Source: Notolepis coatsorum (taxonomy: Eukaryota; Chordata; Actinopteri; Aulopiformes; Paralepididae). From it: 64,000 nucleotides of DNA. Position numbers and translations under genes: made by a program. This document shows positions 34,113 through 46,427 of the stretch, piece by piece. The notes beneath the pieces are model-generated. The model saw nothing but the letters and a program-made list of their open reading frames with translations, did not search any database and was not told the origin of the DNA. Each line of letters opens with the position of its first letter. Positions within the stretch are counted from its first letter, which is position 1. The stretch lies in NCBI GenBank assembly GCA_963971535.1, contig OZ020592.1:51950213-52014212 (forward strand), given 5' to 3'.

Positions 34113-35957
34113 CTAAGGGCAGCCAAGGTCAGCTACAAGGACAGGCTGGAGGGCAGACTACAGGCCAACAACACCAGGGAGGTGTGGGCGGGGGTCATGA
34201 AGATCACTGGTTTCAAACAGCAGGGCACAGCTGTGGAGGGCCCGCCAGAGCGTGCAAACGAGTTCAACTCGCTTTTCAACCGCTTTGACCAGAGTGGCCT
34301 CCCCACACCCCTCCCCCCACCCATCGACACCAGCACCAGATCACACCTACAAAGCAGCCCCCCCACCCCCCACCCACCCACACCCATCAGCAACGGCACC
34401 CCACCCCCAACACCAGCAGACTGCCCACCACCCCCAACCCTGACGATCACAACCAGTCAGGTCAGTAGGCAGCTCTCCAGAATTAATGTAAACAAGGCCA
34501 GAGGACCGGACAACACCAATCCCAGGGTGCTCAAGGTATGTGCAGAGCAGCTGGCAGCACCGCTCCAGCATCTTTTCAACCTCTCCCTGAGGCTGGAGAG
34601 GGTGCCCCAGCTCTGGAAGACCTCCTGCATTGTCCCGGTGCCCAAGAAGGGACGTCCCAGCACCCCCAACGACTACAGGCCAGTCGCTCTGACGTCACAC
34701 GTCATGAAGACGTTTGAGAGACTGGTCCTGCAACACCTCAAGCCCCTGGTGCGTGACTCCCTCGACCCCCTGCAGTTTGCATACCAGGCAAACATCGGGG
34801 TGGAGGATGCCATCATCTACATGCTCCACAGAGCGTACACGCACCTGGAGAAGCCGCGCAGCTCAGTGAGGATTATGTTCTTTGATTTCTCCAGTGCCTT
34901 AAACACCATCCAGCCGTCACTGCTAGCGGAGAAGCTCTCTGCGATGCAGCTGGAGCACGGCTTGGTGGCCTGGATCAAGGACTACCTCACTGAGAGGCCA
35001 CAGTACGTCAGACTAAAGGACAGTCAGTCTGACGTACTGGTGAGCAACACCGGCGCCCCCCAGGGAACTGTGCTGTCACCCTTCCTCTTCACCCTCTACA
35101 CCTCAGACTTCTGCCGCAACTCCAGCGGGTGCCACCTGCAGAAGTTCTCAGACGACTCCTCCATCGTAAGCTACATCACCGACGATGATGAGGAGGAGTA
35201 CAGAGCCCTGGTGGAGAGCTTCGTGGGGTGGAGCGACAGCAACCACCTCCAACTCAACACCAGTAAGACCAAGGAGCTGGTGGTGGACTTCCGGAGGGGC
35301 AAGAAGAGGCCCCCCCCGATTCCCATCTCCATCCGAGGGGTGGATGTGGAGATGGTGGACTCATACAAGTTCCTTGGGGTACACCTGAACAATAAACTGG
35401 ACTGGTCGGACAACACAGAGGCCCTCTACAGGAAGGGACAGAGCAGGCTGTTCTTCCTGAGGAGACTCAGGTCCTTCAATGTGTGCAACAAACTGCTGCA
35501 GTCTTTTTACCAGTCTGTTGTGGCCAGCATCCTCTTCTATGCTGTGGCATGCTGGGGAGGCTACATCAACTCAAGGGACACCAACAAGCTCAACAAGCTG
35601 GTGAGGAAGGCTAGCTCCGTGGTGGGAGTCGAGCTACCTAGACTTGAGGTGATGGTAGAGAGGGGGATGATAAGGAAGCTGGATGCCATCATGGAGAACC
35701 CCTACCACCCCCTCTACGACAAGCTAGTCAAGATGAGAAGCTCGTTCAGCCACAGACTCATTCCCCCCCGACACTCAACTAACCGCCTCGGACAGTCCTT
35801 CATACCAGCGGCCATCAGGCTCCACAACAGTGGGCAGCGACTAGCAGCCTCCAGGCCCCACAACAGGGGGCAGCGACAGCGACTGCTACCAGACATTGAC
35901 CTGGGACTTATAGGAACCCAAGGGGGACAACGTAGACTACCCTGGTACTTTGATTAA
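34113..35957 (+). CDS. L2-type LINE reverse transcriptase (open, about 600 aa)
   Basis: Open from just after the TAG at 34112 to the stop at 35957. RT motifs in order: VNKARGPDNTNPRVLK, NDYRPVALTSHVMKTFERLV, FDFSSALNTIQPS, TGAPQGTVLSPFLFTLYTSD, LQKFSDDSSIVSYI and ELVVDFRRGKKRPPP, then YKFLGVHLNNKLDW and FLRRLRSFNVC. The catalytic motif is FSDD instead of FADD; as far as I recall this variant is common in this fish LINE group. The C-terminus ends LGQSFIPAAIRLHN followed by a short repeat of HNRGQRQR type. The upstream endonuclease is broken, so the copy is not autonomous. Confidence 0.85.
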   Translation, partial: LRAAKVSYKDRLEGRLQANNTREVWAGVMKITGFKQQGTAVEGPPERANEFNSLFNRFDQSGLPTPLPPPIDTSTRSHLQSSPPTPHPPTPISNGTPPPTPADCPPPPTLTITTSQVSRQLSRINVNKARGPDNTNPRVLKVCAEQLAAPLQHLFNLSLRLERVPQLWKTSCIVPVPKKGRPSTPNDYRPVALTSHVMKTFERLVLQHLKPLVRDSLDPLQFAYQANIGVEDAIIYMLHRAYTHLEKPRSSVRIMFFDFSSALNTIQPSLLAEKLSAMQLEHGLVAWIKDYLTERPQYVRLKDSQSDVLVSNTGAPQGTVLSPFLFTLYTSDFCRNSSGCHLQKFSDDSSIVSYITDDDEEEYRALVESFVGWSDSNHLQLNTSKTKELVVDFRRGKKRPPPIPISIRGVDVEMVDSYKFLGVHLNNKLDWSDNTEALYRKGQSRLFFLRRLRSFNVCNKLLQSFYQSVVASILFYAVACWGGYINSRDTNKLNKLVRKASSVVGVELPRLEVMVERGMIRKLDAIMENPYHPLYDKLVKMRSSFSHRLIPPRHSTNRLGQSFIPAAIRLHNSGQRLAASRPHNRGQRQRLLPDIDLGLIGTQGGQRRLPWYFD

Positions 35958-36222
35958 TGTATACTCAGTAGATAGTAAATTATAACACTACCTCATGCAT
36001 ACTGCACCTTATGTGACACTGTGAATAATGTGAATATTCCTCAGCTAGTCAGATAGTAAATTATATTGACCATATTGATCAATTTGTTTACACTGCCTGT
36101 GTTGTCTTTTACTACCTGTATACTGTGTTGTTTTACTACCTGTACCCCTCCCCCCCTCCCCCCCATGCTGCTATGATGCCTGAATTTCCCCAAGGGGATC
36201 AATAAAGGAATATCTTATCTTA

Positions 36223-36476
36223 TCATGTCCTGCTTGGTCCCCCCCGTGAGCTAAGTCAGTTTCGTTTGAACCCACCGGGGTCTCTACTGGAAGGGCCGAC
36301 AAGTCGATAGGATTGGGCATGCTTAAACTATCCGTTTTATCCGTATTTAACGTCTTTTTAGATAAGCTAGGGGGTAAAACGAAAGCGTATTCCTCCAGGT
36401 ATGGAGGTGGCTGACGTTTGCGCCGCGGGCGCTCTAATTTGGGAGAGCCGTCTGGAGAGTGTCCACCGCTGGCCAT
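36223..36476 (-). pseudogene. BEL/Pao Gag, N-terminal segment
   Basis: Starts MASGGHSPDGSPKLERPRRK at 36476, 38 bases after the primer site, and runs about 84 codons to the LINE insertion at 36222. A basic RPRRKRQPP patch is near the start. Gag continues beyond the LINE at about 33320. Joining at the insertion site appears to change frame, possibly through an indel in a nearby C/G run. Confidence 0.7.
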
Positions 36477-36513
36477 ATCAATATTAATATGATATTAAAG
36501 ATTACTGATACCC

Positions 36514-36530
36514 TCCGGCTCGAAGGACCA
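36514..36530 (-). promoter_or_regulatory. BEL/Pao primer-binding site matching tRNA-Tyr
   Basis: The plus strand reads tccggctcgaaggacca, equal to the 3' end of eukaryotic tRNA-Tyr including CCA. The minus strand therefore reads TGGTCCTTCGAGCCGGA two bases after the 5' LTR, the normal layout of a tRNA primer site. Seventeen bases match the tRNA-Tyr 3' end as I know it. Confidence 0.75.
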
Positions 36531-36532
36531 AT

Positions 36533-37844
36533 TGTAACTGAGGGGTTACAAAACCCTGACTGTATTAAAGATTGTGATAGATTAAACCACTGCTAGGTAT
36601 GTACTTTAATTACTGGCCAGACAGTACATCGAATATATGGTGGACACTCATAATAACACGGCATTGACAAAGAAATAGTATTTGAGGGTATTTTATTATT
36701 ATGCAACAATAGGTTACAGAATGAGAATTAGGGTTGCGCTTGTATGGCGAAGAATATGCATAAAGTCAGTCAGTAGCATAAGTCACTGGGAATAGAATGA
36801 GTCCTACGATGGGTACTAGGCTAACTCCGCCTGGAGTATAATAGCAATTATAGAGGGCAACGCTGGTACCGCCTGGAGACACTGGGTTCCTCCCAGAGTT
36901 GTAAGGTCTGGAGGATAGAGGAATGTTCGGATACTCAGTCTGATCAATTGAGAAGAAGGGGATTCACGTACAGAAGCCAGTCCTTGTAAATCCAACGATC
37001 AGCAACAAAGGCAATAACTGTAATCCAATGCTCGATAGCAAACGATGATAGCCAGCTAGCCTCGGTCCATGAGGCCAGCCCGAATGTAAATCCTCACGAG
37101 GTTAAATCCCAAACGACAGTGGAGATTAACGATGCTCTTCTCCGGGTAACACGTTCCACAATCAATATAATCCAACCAGTAATGGTTCTGCTATCGCCGC
37201 CGCTGGTTCTCCTGTGCACATGTCCAGCAGGTTCTCCGACTAGGCCTCCTCGTGTGCTGGTACTAAGGTATTTAGTCCACGCGCACTGGCTAAGGTCCAC
37301 TAGCTAACACGAACGAACCGCTGGGTAATGCTACACACGAACGAACGGTGGTTGGCACGATATACAATAAATGAACGACTATTTACTTCACATTAAACTA
37401 AGTCGAACTTGACGTTACTGCATTAATCTGTCACTTAATCTACTATTCAATTCGCACGTGGTTCTCAACGTTCTATTAGACGCACTGCTGCTCACTTCAC
37501 TACACGTTGACTCGGGATGAACTTGATGAACATCTGGTTGAACAACTACTGTTCGCACCTGCCGCAGCATATATACTTAAGTGATTATCTAGTCCCAAAC
37601 CTCAGTTCTCGTCTCGAATCAATACGCTGTCTCCGGGCATGTTGCGACATGCCTGGGCTCGTCTTTGAACCTGACTTTGGGGGCTTGCGGTCTGGCGCCT
37701 AAGGGCGTTATCCAATAAGGAGAGCGAATATTACTATGATTCGAACGCAGGCTTAAAGGGATATACCGTGTATATATAAATAATATACAATGTATATAAA
37801 ACAATAAATGTAGATTCTCAGCTTTAATCTGGCCCTTCACAACA
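36533..37844 (-). repeat. BEL/Pao 5' LTR (1312 bp)
   Basis: The minus strand begins TGTTGTGAAGGGCC (37844) and ends CCTCAGTTACA (36533). Nearly identical to the other LTR over its full length; visible differences include gttgcgc versus gtcacgc and a short tctactta indel near 37430. That points to a relatively recent insertion. Confidence 0.9.
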
Positions 37845-38718
37845 ATCATTATTGTTATTGTTATTATTAACAATATTATTATGATGGTTGTATCAACCCA
37901 AACAGCTGCATACAGTGCGACCATTTCACTCACATTTGCCCATTCATTTTTGGACACATCACACACCATCGGTGTGTGTACTGTACGTGTGCTGTCATAG
38001 CTCCACCTACAGGCCTAATGGAGAACACCAGGAGAACACCAGGATGTGAATGGAGGGTGAATGTGAGGTATATCGTTTAAATAAGTTTTGATTGATCGCA
38101 AGACTACACTGTAATCTTTTTTTTATAATAATAAGTTACCAGAACTTAAAAATATTGAGTTCAGTTGCTGTGCATTAAGGTTTTCAGTTTTCAATCCATA
38201 ATAAGTTAACAGAAAAATAAGTACACAACCACATTATTTCAACCTAATAAAACTATGTTTATTGTCATTGTTTTAAGAACACAAGTTGACTTGGTAATAC
38301 TCACATTTTGAGTAAAAAAAATGACTTTTAACATGTGCAATGTTCAATGAAATAGAAAAATAAATTATAAAATGTGTTGATTAATCCCACTGGTCACAAT
38401 GGTGACCGTAATAATGTTTTTGTTATAAGGCTCTGCAAATGTTACTGAATGATGTAGCAATGTATTTCCAGCTAAATTGAAATAATAAACAAATAAAGGG
38501 TCTCAATTAAATATGTGGTAGTAAAAAGAACCTGTGGGAGGATTTCAACAAGATAAATGCGACAACAGTGCAAAATATTTCACTATAATATTTCAAAGCA
38601 AATATATATATTTTTTTTATTTTTTATTTTTTTTAGTGCTGCCCCCTGTGCCTATGAAAATGCCCCCGCGTGCCTATGCAGGCACGCGTGCCTAGGGTTG
38701 CCTACCCCTGCTTTATTT

Positions 38719-40190
38719 GGTTCCACAAATTATATTACATAAACAGGGAATCAAATGTATCGGGGCCAAGCAGCACTGAACACTTAAGGGTACACATAGC
38801 ACCTCCTCTCTCCTTAATCTGGACCAATGTTGTAGGATCCAGTCCTTGTTCCACACATCAATACGTTTTTTCCCCCCAGGGAAATCGACTTTTCCTGACA
38901 TTGGTGTGAGGATGCAGGTGTTGTAACTGAGAATGTGGTCTTTTAGTGTCATACAGTCTGAATTTTCAAGGTCTTTTGAGGGTGAGAGGATTAGTTCCTA
39001 TAGCCTTTCTCCGTAAAGGACTATAAAGCTGCCACTTGGCCTTCAGTTAGAGCCGTGCCTATAGCAGCGAGTGGCTGGACGGACTCTCCGGGTGGCGAAA
39101 AGCTTGGGTCATAAATTGATGAGCTTATTCACTGCGGACACTGCAGCGCGTTGTCCAGTGTTTCGCCCCATCGTCTATAGTTGAAGGCGAAAGAAAGCAC
39201 CCACGCAGAGGATTTACAGACACCAGGCCCATATTTCTTGGTCATGAAAAGGACACTTAACGCGCAGGGGTGGGGCTTTTGCGCTTGAAAGAGGTTGAAT
39301 GTGCTTGCATCACCCACTGCCGTTGGCCTCCGAGGACCCTAAGCTACAAACATATGGATCTAATATTTTATCTTTTATATGTCCTTGGCCACCGGCAACA
39401 GACAGTAATACTTTTCATATGAATAAGGAATATCACTTCGGGGAGTGATCCAGTGTTTATTCATATTCACAAATACACTTGTTTCTCTGCAGAGTCTTCG
39501 TTATGGGTGATTCATTGCTCAAGGGAGCCCTCAGGAAGTTATATGCTGCATATTTTCTGGGATTCAAACATTCAGGCCAAACTTTTCAGTGCGTGTCACT
39601 CGTTCATCTGCGGGGGAGGCTATGAACCTGACTTCATGGATGATTTCATTAAGATCACAAACAAAGGACAAAGCCTGGGTTGGAACACTTTTCAAGAACT
39701 GACTATCTGATCCTGTAATGCTGTTTGGGTTACCCCACTGTTTATGTCTTGGATTGCTGATTCTTTACATGCCAGTCAACAGGAAGTTGTTACTGTAGAA
39801 CAAAATCACACTGTGTAGTGAGACTGTAGTGATGAAGAGACGATACTTGTGTCTGTCTGTCTTTCTGTCCATAACCACAATAACTTCTTCTCCATTCTCC
39901 ATTCTTCTCATTTCTTATCCAAATTGGGTCAAACTTGGTGGAGAAGTTGACAATCAGCAATAAACCTGCACTGTTGATCTCAAATCAGTCAAAGATCGAC
40001 AACCCAGATCGAGGTCAAAGTTTTAGCCATTGGAATAATACAAGATATTTGACTTGTGCAGGTCACAAGTGTGCTGTCTCTCTAAGATGCCATTAACTCT
40101 GGATTCATGAAAATTCTGCAACGCTGTCCGTCTTGTTTACCTCTGACTGGGCTGGCTTTGGTTAATGCTAAGTTTCATGATGTTTCTTTC
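38719..40190. other. no gene seen
   Basis: Largely single-copy-looking sequence. The open frame at 39453-39710 has no recognisable domain and no supporting signal. If host exons exist in this window this is one of the few places not claimed by a repeat, but nothing here is supportable as a gene. Confidence 0.4.
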
Positions 40191-40391
<201 letters not shown>

Positions 40392-40704
40392 GCACCCTCT
40401 CCCCAGGTCTCCTGCGGATCTCATGCTTGGATTACCCAGAAACCCATCTGTCGTGTGGTGTGCCAGTGGGCCGAACATCAGTGTAGTGCCCAGTGGACAA
40501 ACACACCAGGCCTGTAATCTGTTATTAATGTCATCTAACTCTGGATGTGCCTCAGAGCTGCTGCACCGCCGGAAAACACCTCCATCTTAAGTATTTTCGG
40601 CTTAACTTGAGTCTTAAAATCGTATCAGAAAACAAGGGAAAACATCTGCGGTTTGATCCAATCCATTATGATCATATGTTCAATCATAACTACCTACCTC
40701 AAAC

Positions 40705-42633
40705 TATACTGCCCTGTCAAGGCTAACCGCAGTAACTCGAAAAAAGTCAAAATTGAGTTATGAGTGAAATTGAACTTGTCAATAAATGTTTTATCTTGTG
40801 ACCAAGTTTCAGGTGTTAATGTCGCTCAGTTTTGGAGATATGGGGGTTTAAAAACTGCAGTAACTACAAAATCACACTCAAAACCCAGGCAGACCGCAGT
40901 AACTTCCAAACAGTGAAACTGAGAAAAATGGCTTTAATGTTTTTTGACTTGCCATCCAAAATGTGTTGGTAGATAGATGATAGTACCCAGATTTAACATG
41001 TATTAATGAAGTAATCTTTAGGCATACAAAAATACGACGTAATTATTTTAATTACCCCAAAAAATCAGATACTGCACTCTGCTGCACGATTTCCTTAAAT
41101 AATTATACAGGTAATGTACAGGCAAAGTGCAGTAACTTCAAATACAATGTTGTTTTCCCTCCAGCTTTCATAACTTAACCTAGCCCCTTTGAAAATTTAA
41201 TTTAACACCTGAATATATTGGAATGATGATGATCCAAATAAAATGGCTATGGGTTAAGTTATGAAAGCTGGAGGGAAAACAACATTGTATTTGAAGTTAC
41301 TGCAATTTGCCTGTACATTACCTGTATAATTATTTAAGGAAATCGTGCAGCAGAGTGCAGTATCTGATTTTTTGGGGTTAATTAAAATAATTATGTCATA
41401 TTTTTGTATGCCTAAAGATTACTTCATTAAGGCGAGACAGCACCCCCAAAACTGCCTTTTTGCTTTTTTTCGACGATATTGAGATTTTGTTATATTTTGC
41501 TTCCTAAACATGTCTTCTATGAAACTAGTGATAATAAAATGTCAATAACACACATTTAGTTGTTTATTTGACTTCATTTTGCATCCATAAATGTGCACAT
41601 ATTTAATGGTGAAGTGCCTCATTTGCATATATATAAACATAAAATTCAGGAAACTTGCAATATATTTTTTCTTAGTTTATATGTACATAACAAACTGGGA
41701 AAGTTTCATAGTGATATCTATTCAATAATTTGTTTGCCTATTAGGGGGTACTACACTGTACTACACTGTTACTACACTGTTTGTAGCCTGTGTGTAGTTC
41801 TGTTCAGTTCAATAACATCATTATTATTATTATTATTATTCAGTTATCAGGCATGTGTTTAGGTTGTCTATTACTAATAGTTTGATTGGGTGTTGTGTTT
41901 GTAAATAGCTGTTTAAAAAAAATTATGGCATTTTACAATACAAAACTTTGAGGTATTTTTCTGAAAAACTCGTTTTTATGCATTTTACTTACACACAAAG
42001 AGTTGGAACTCCATTTCCCTAGTACCTACACACACCAAACTTTCCACATTTCTTCCCATCCATATTAGCTTCTTTCTATAGAAAGTTTTGTTGATATCAT
42101 TCATAGCCAGGTTTATAGTACATTTTATACCAAAACTAGGCGAAAAATCTTTTTTTTATGACAGTAGACAGTATTTCCTGATGTATGGGCTGATAAGATG
42201 ACATAGCCACAAAGTCTTTCTATACAAAGTTTCGTTTTGAATGTATCAACAAAATGAAACCAAGTTTTTTAATCTGGCATTATCCATTTTGGTGATGCGA
42301 GTCTTGGCGATACATGCAAATAATGTGCATATTTAATGGTGGAAGTGCCTCATTTTGCATATATAAACATAAAATTCAGAAAACTTGTAATATATTTTTT
42401 CTTAGTTTATATGTACATAACAAACTGGGAAAGTTTCATAGTGATACATGTATCTATTCAAGTATTCTTTTTCCCTATTAGGGGGTGCTGTCCCCCCTTA
42501 ATACATGTTAAATCTGGGTACTATCATCTATCTACCTATAACACATTTTTTAGCAAGTCAAAAAACTTTAAAGCCATTTTTCTCAGTTTCACTGTTTGGA
42601 AGTTACTGCGGTTAGCCTTGACAGGGCAGTATA
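40705..42633. mobile_element. long palindromic element, TA-flanked, interrupted
   Basis: Ends TATACTGCCCTGTCAAGG and CCTTGACAGGGCAGTATA. The left arm (40705-41180) and right arm (41250-41430 plus 42498-42633) are near-perfect reverse complements over hundreds of bases, with a loop of about 70 bases. The right arm lacks about 150 bases present in the left arm; the loss is bounded by repeated ccgcagtaact words. Flanking TA suggests a Tc1/mariner-type target, but this is tentative. The right arm is interrupted by the TTAA element 41431-42497. Confidence 0.75.
41431..42497. mobile_element. TTAA-flanked MITE (piggyBac or Kolobok type)
   Basis: Ends GGCGAGACAGCACCCCC and GGGGGTGCTGTCCCCCC are inverted repeats (15 of 17), flanked by TTAA at 41427-41430 and 42498-42501. 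The uninterrupted opposite arm of the host palindrome has a single TTAA at this point, which confirms insertion. A block of about 165 bases (starting gcacatatttaatggtg at 41596) recurs at 42326, the second copy leading into the right end. No transposase. Confidence 0.8.
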
Positions 42634-42692
42634 GTATACCCATATAACTTTGTATGAGAGCATGCACAATAATGCTGTATACACTGTATATG

Positions 42693-43243
<551 letters not shown>

Positions 43244-44682
43244 ATGCACAGTTTGCTGAAGGTGCCAAACAGCAACACAATGGACAGAGGCAGAGTTTGT
43301 GTCAGAGGTGGAATACACAGAGGAGGAGGAGGAGCAGGCCAAGGAGGGAGAGGAGCAGGCCAAGGAGGGAGAGGAAGGGGGCGAAGAGGGAGAGGAGGAG
43401 TGCAAGGAGGAAGAGCAAGACAACCACGTACGATCATCACAGATGTAATGCGAGCTACTGTCATTGACCATGTCATTGTCCATGGAATGTCAATGACAGA
43501 AGCTGGGCAAAGAGTCCAACCCAACCTCAGCAGGTTCTCAGTGTCCACCATAATTCGGGCATTCAGAGAACACAGCAGGTATGTACTGTAGTTACTTTGT
43601 CTAAATGTTTGTAGCCTACAATCTAAATTGGTTTCACCACAGTACCTTTTGTTGGGGGAGACTGGTCTTTCCATTGATGTTTGTATTGTAGACTGTACGT
43701 TTTTTTTGTGAAGAGTGAAAGCATATTTGTTTCTATAGGGTTGAAAGATTGCCACATCGTGGTGGAAGGACTTCCCTATTCACAACACAGCAAGAGATCC
43801 TCCTTGTGGACATGGTCCGGGAAAACAACATCATCAGACTCAGAGAAATAAAGGAGAGAGTCATAGCTGTCAATTTTGGAGACATTGACAGAGTCAGCGT
43901 GGCCACCATAGACAGAGTCCTCCGTCGCCAGAAGCTACGCATGAAGCAAGCTTATAGAGTTCCCTTTGAGCGTAACTCGGACAGAGTCAAAGAGCTACGT
44001 TTCCAGTATGTGCAAGTAAGTATACATACGGGTACACAATGTTGATTGTTCACAGTACAGTGGGTGTACAGCCTACAGTGTAGTACTCATTCTGTGACAC
44101 TACCTGTACTCTATTCATTTCCACAGAGATTCTTCGGGTTGGACACCATTGAGACCCCATGAATACATCTTCCTGGATGAGGCTGGCTTCAACCTCACCA
44201 AGAGAAGGAGGAGAGGCCGTAACATAATTGGCCAAAGAGCAATTGTGGACGTTCCTGGCCAACGTGGGGGGAATATCTCCCTATGTGCAGCCATGACCTC
44301 GGAAGGGCTTCTCCACAGGCATGCTCTCCTTGGGTCCTTCAACACCCAACGTCTCCTCACATTCCTGGGAGAGCTACGAGACATCCTGAATGACCGTGAG
44401 CAGCAGAATCCGGTTCCAGCACCGCCTCCTCCCATCTATGTCATCATCTGGGACAACGTCAGTTATATTATCATACTGTCATCGCGTCTCGCTCTTGCCA
44501 TAATGAGATAACTCTTATCTCCTAGCACCTACTGTGCTCATGAACAAACAATTTGCACCCATGCACGTGACCAGGCCACACCCCGGCATCCTCCTACAAG
44601 ATGCCAGACATGGTCATACTCTACCTTCCTCTTTTTTTGTTTCCAACATAGACGCTGCAGTGCACTCCATGAACTAGTTGTT

Positions 44683-45780
44683 ATGAAATGCAGAGAGAAA
44701 TTACACAATGTTGGGTGTTCGCCGGAGATTCGCCAGCCCCTGGAATCTTCTTGGCACATCCTAACAGCGCATCGGGCCTGGCCTGGGGTTTCCTCGTCTT
44801 GTGACAGCGGATCGAGGGACGCTGCGCGGCGGCTAGCTGTCGGGCTAGGTCGCGCACAGGTAGGGCCTGCGCTGCCAGGCATCAATGCTAGCGTTTGTGA
44901 TACTGCTCGTTGTCCCGTGAGACAACCGAGTTGTGTATTGGCGCAAGGGGCAGGATATCTGGGTAAACATGGTCGTCATGACTCTGAGTTGGATGTTTTC
45001 CCGGCTATCCTGGAGCGCGCGGCTAATGCTAATGCTACGATGCTGGGTCACTGTTCCTTTGTTCCCCGCCGTGGGCTGTCACCTCTCTTCCCTCCTCTTA
45101 ACCGGTTCATTGCTGAAGGTCAATCGGTATCTAATGTGAGGGGTTTTGCTGAGGCTTATTTACCCCTTTTATGGGTGAATGGGCTGACAACAGGGCGCAA
45201 GGCAGGTGTGCCCTGGCTTGAGAGCCAGGTAGCATCGATCCTTTGCCCTGGCATGGTTGAACGGTGTCCCACCCGGAAGCCGACGCCTGAGGGCGAGTCG
45301 GCCCGGCAGGTGGCTGTATGGGCTGATGAAGTTTATACCGCCACAGGATGGAATTTAGCGGCGACCAGTGTCATTGCTCAGTTGACTGTTTTTCTGTCCA
45401 CATTGGTGTCGGGTAGTGGAGCTGTAGGGCCAGCCGACGCCGAAAACATTGCGCATGTTTTTGGGGTTATAGAACTTTTAACTCAGTCGCAGGCTATAAC
45501 CGCAGGGAGGATCAGGATGCTGTCAACTCTTATTCACAGGCATCTTTGGTTGGAGCAGTCTTCCCTTGAGGAGGAGAAAAGGTTTCTCTTCCTTAGGGCT
45601 CCCCTCTCTGCAGAGGGACTCTTTGGTCTTTCCGCAGGAGCGCGGGCGGTATTTGACCTGGGCCCCACACCGCCTCGCACCACACAGCCAGAGGTGAGAG
45701 CACGGCCTCGTCAACGACTGTGGCGAGGCCCTCAACCAGCGGCCATGTTTCCCCCGCCTGAGGTACCCTGGACACAATGA
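44683..45780 (+). CDS. DIRS Gag-like ORF1
   Basis: 365 residues, uninterrupted. Ala/Leu-rich with no zinc knuckle. Its position before the RT in a DIRS element supports a Gag-like role. Contains LPLLWVNGLTTGRKAGVP and a helical ENIAHVFGVIELL segment. The first residues overlap the inner edge of the terminal repeat, so the true start may be downstream. No catalytic motif seen. Confidence 0.6.
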   Translation: MKCREKLHNVGCSPEIRQPLESSWHILTAHRAWPGVSSSCDSGSRDAARRLAVGLGRAQVGPALPGINASVCDTARCPVRQPSCVLAQGAGYLGKHGRHDSELDVFPAILERAANANATMLGHCSFVPRRGLSPLFPPLNRFIAEGQSVSNVRGFAEAYLPLLWVNGLTTGRKAGVPWLESQVASILCPGMVERCPTRKPTPEGESARQVAVWADEVYTATGWNLAATSVIAQLTVFLSTLVSGSGAVGPADAENIAHVFGVIELLTQSQAITAGRIRMLSTLIHRHLWLEQSSLEEEKRFLFLRAPLSAEGLFGLSAGARAVFDLGPTPPRTTQPEVRARPRQRLWRGPQPAAMFPPPEVPWTQ

Positions 45781-46427
45781 AAACAGGTGATCGCAAGGCC
45801 GACAGCCTTGGCGGCCAAGGGATCGGCTATATTAGATGAGCACGCCCTAAAAAACCGTCGCCGTCTAGCTGTGTCTAGCTTGCTCTCCGGTCACTCCCCC
45901 CCCCCAACACCAGCGGGATAAGGGCTCTGATTTGTTTCCTTTGGTTGCGGGCCGCGTGCCTTCAATGAAGCGCAAGCGGCCCCACGTTTCGCTTCTCATG
46001 GGGACAGGGGCTGACACCCAGTTGATGGCTAGGCCTGGGTCTGTCCGTGAGAATGTTGTGCTGTCAAGCGGCTCCCACGCCACACGTTCTGCATCTGTGT
46101 TTGGTGAGCCTGGTGTTATGTCTGTCAACAACAAAGGTTGTCAGTGGGGGAGCTCGAGGCCTTTTGGTGCGCAGTGCAGGATCCCCCAACCCCGCCCTCG
46201 CCAGGCCGGGTATCACGTTAGTGCCTCCCACGGCCGGAAGACCGGCAGTGGTCAGGCAGGCGCGGGTGATTTGGGGGGCTACGGTGTGTAGGAACCCTCC
46301 CTATCGGGCAGTGTGGGGACCTCGCACCTTGCATGTCCAGCTGTAGAACAGTTCCTCAGGCTTTTGTCACCCAGTGTGACGTCAGCTTCCCCCGTATCAA
46401 ACCGGCCCTTTCTGTCGGGGTCCCCCC
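45781..46427. other. DIRS internal region between ORF1 and RT
   Basis: GC-rich. Several short frames (45932-46291 and 46047-46346) probably represent the frameshifted N-terminal part of the DIRS pol protein. No domain recognised. Confidence 0.4.

Larger units (their letters stand above)
33322..36222 (+). mobile_element. L2-type LINE inserted in BEL gag
   Basis: Endonuclease start at about 33325, RT, 3' UTR with a C-rich tract, then tgaatttccccaaggggatc, aataaagg and a TATCT tail (36210-36222). Orientation is opposite to the BEL host. Only a short candidate duplication (TCAT) is visible. 5' end is truncated at the start of the endonuclease and there is an internal deletion after 33775. Confidence 0.85.

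Noticed and set aside
36514..36530. A tRNA-Tyr gene
   Set aside because: Only the last 17 bases including CCA are present; nuclear tRNA genes do not encode CCA, and the position beside the LTR marks a primer-binding site.
39453..39710. Possible host exon (85 codons)
   Set aside because: No recognisable domain, no convincing splice context and a short length compatible with chance.
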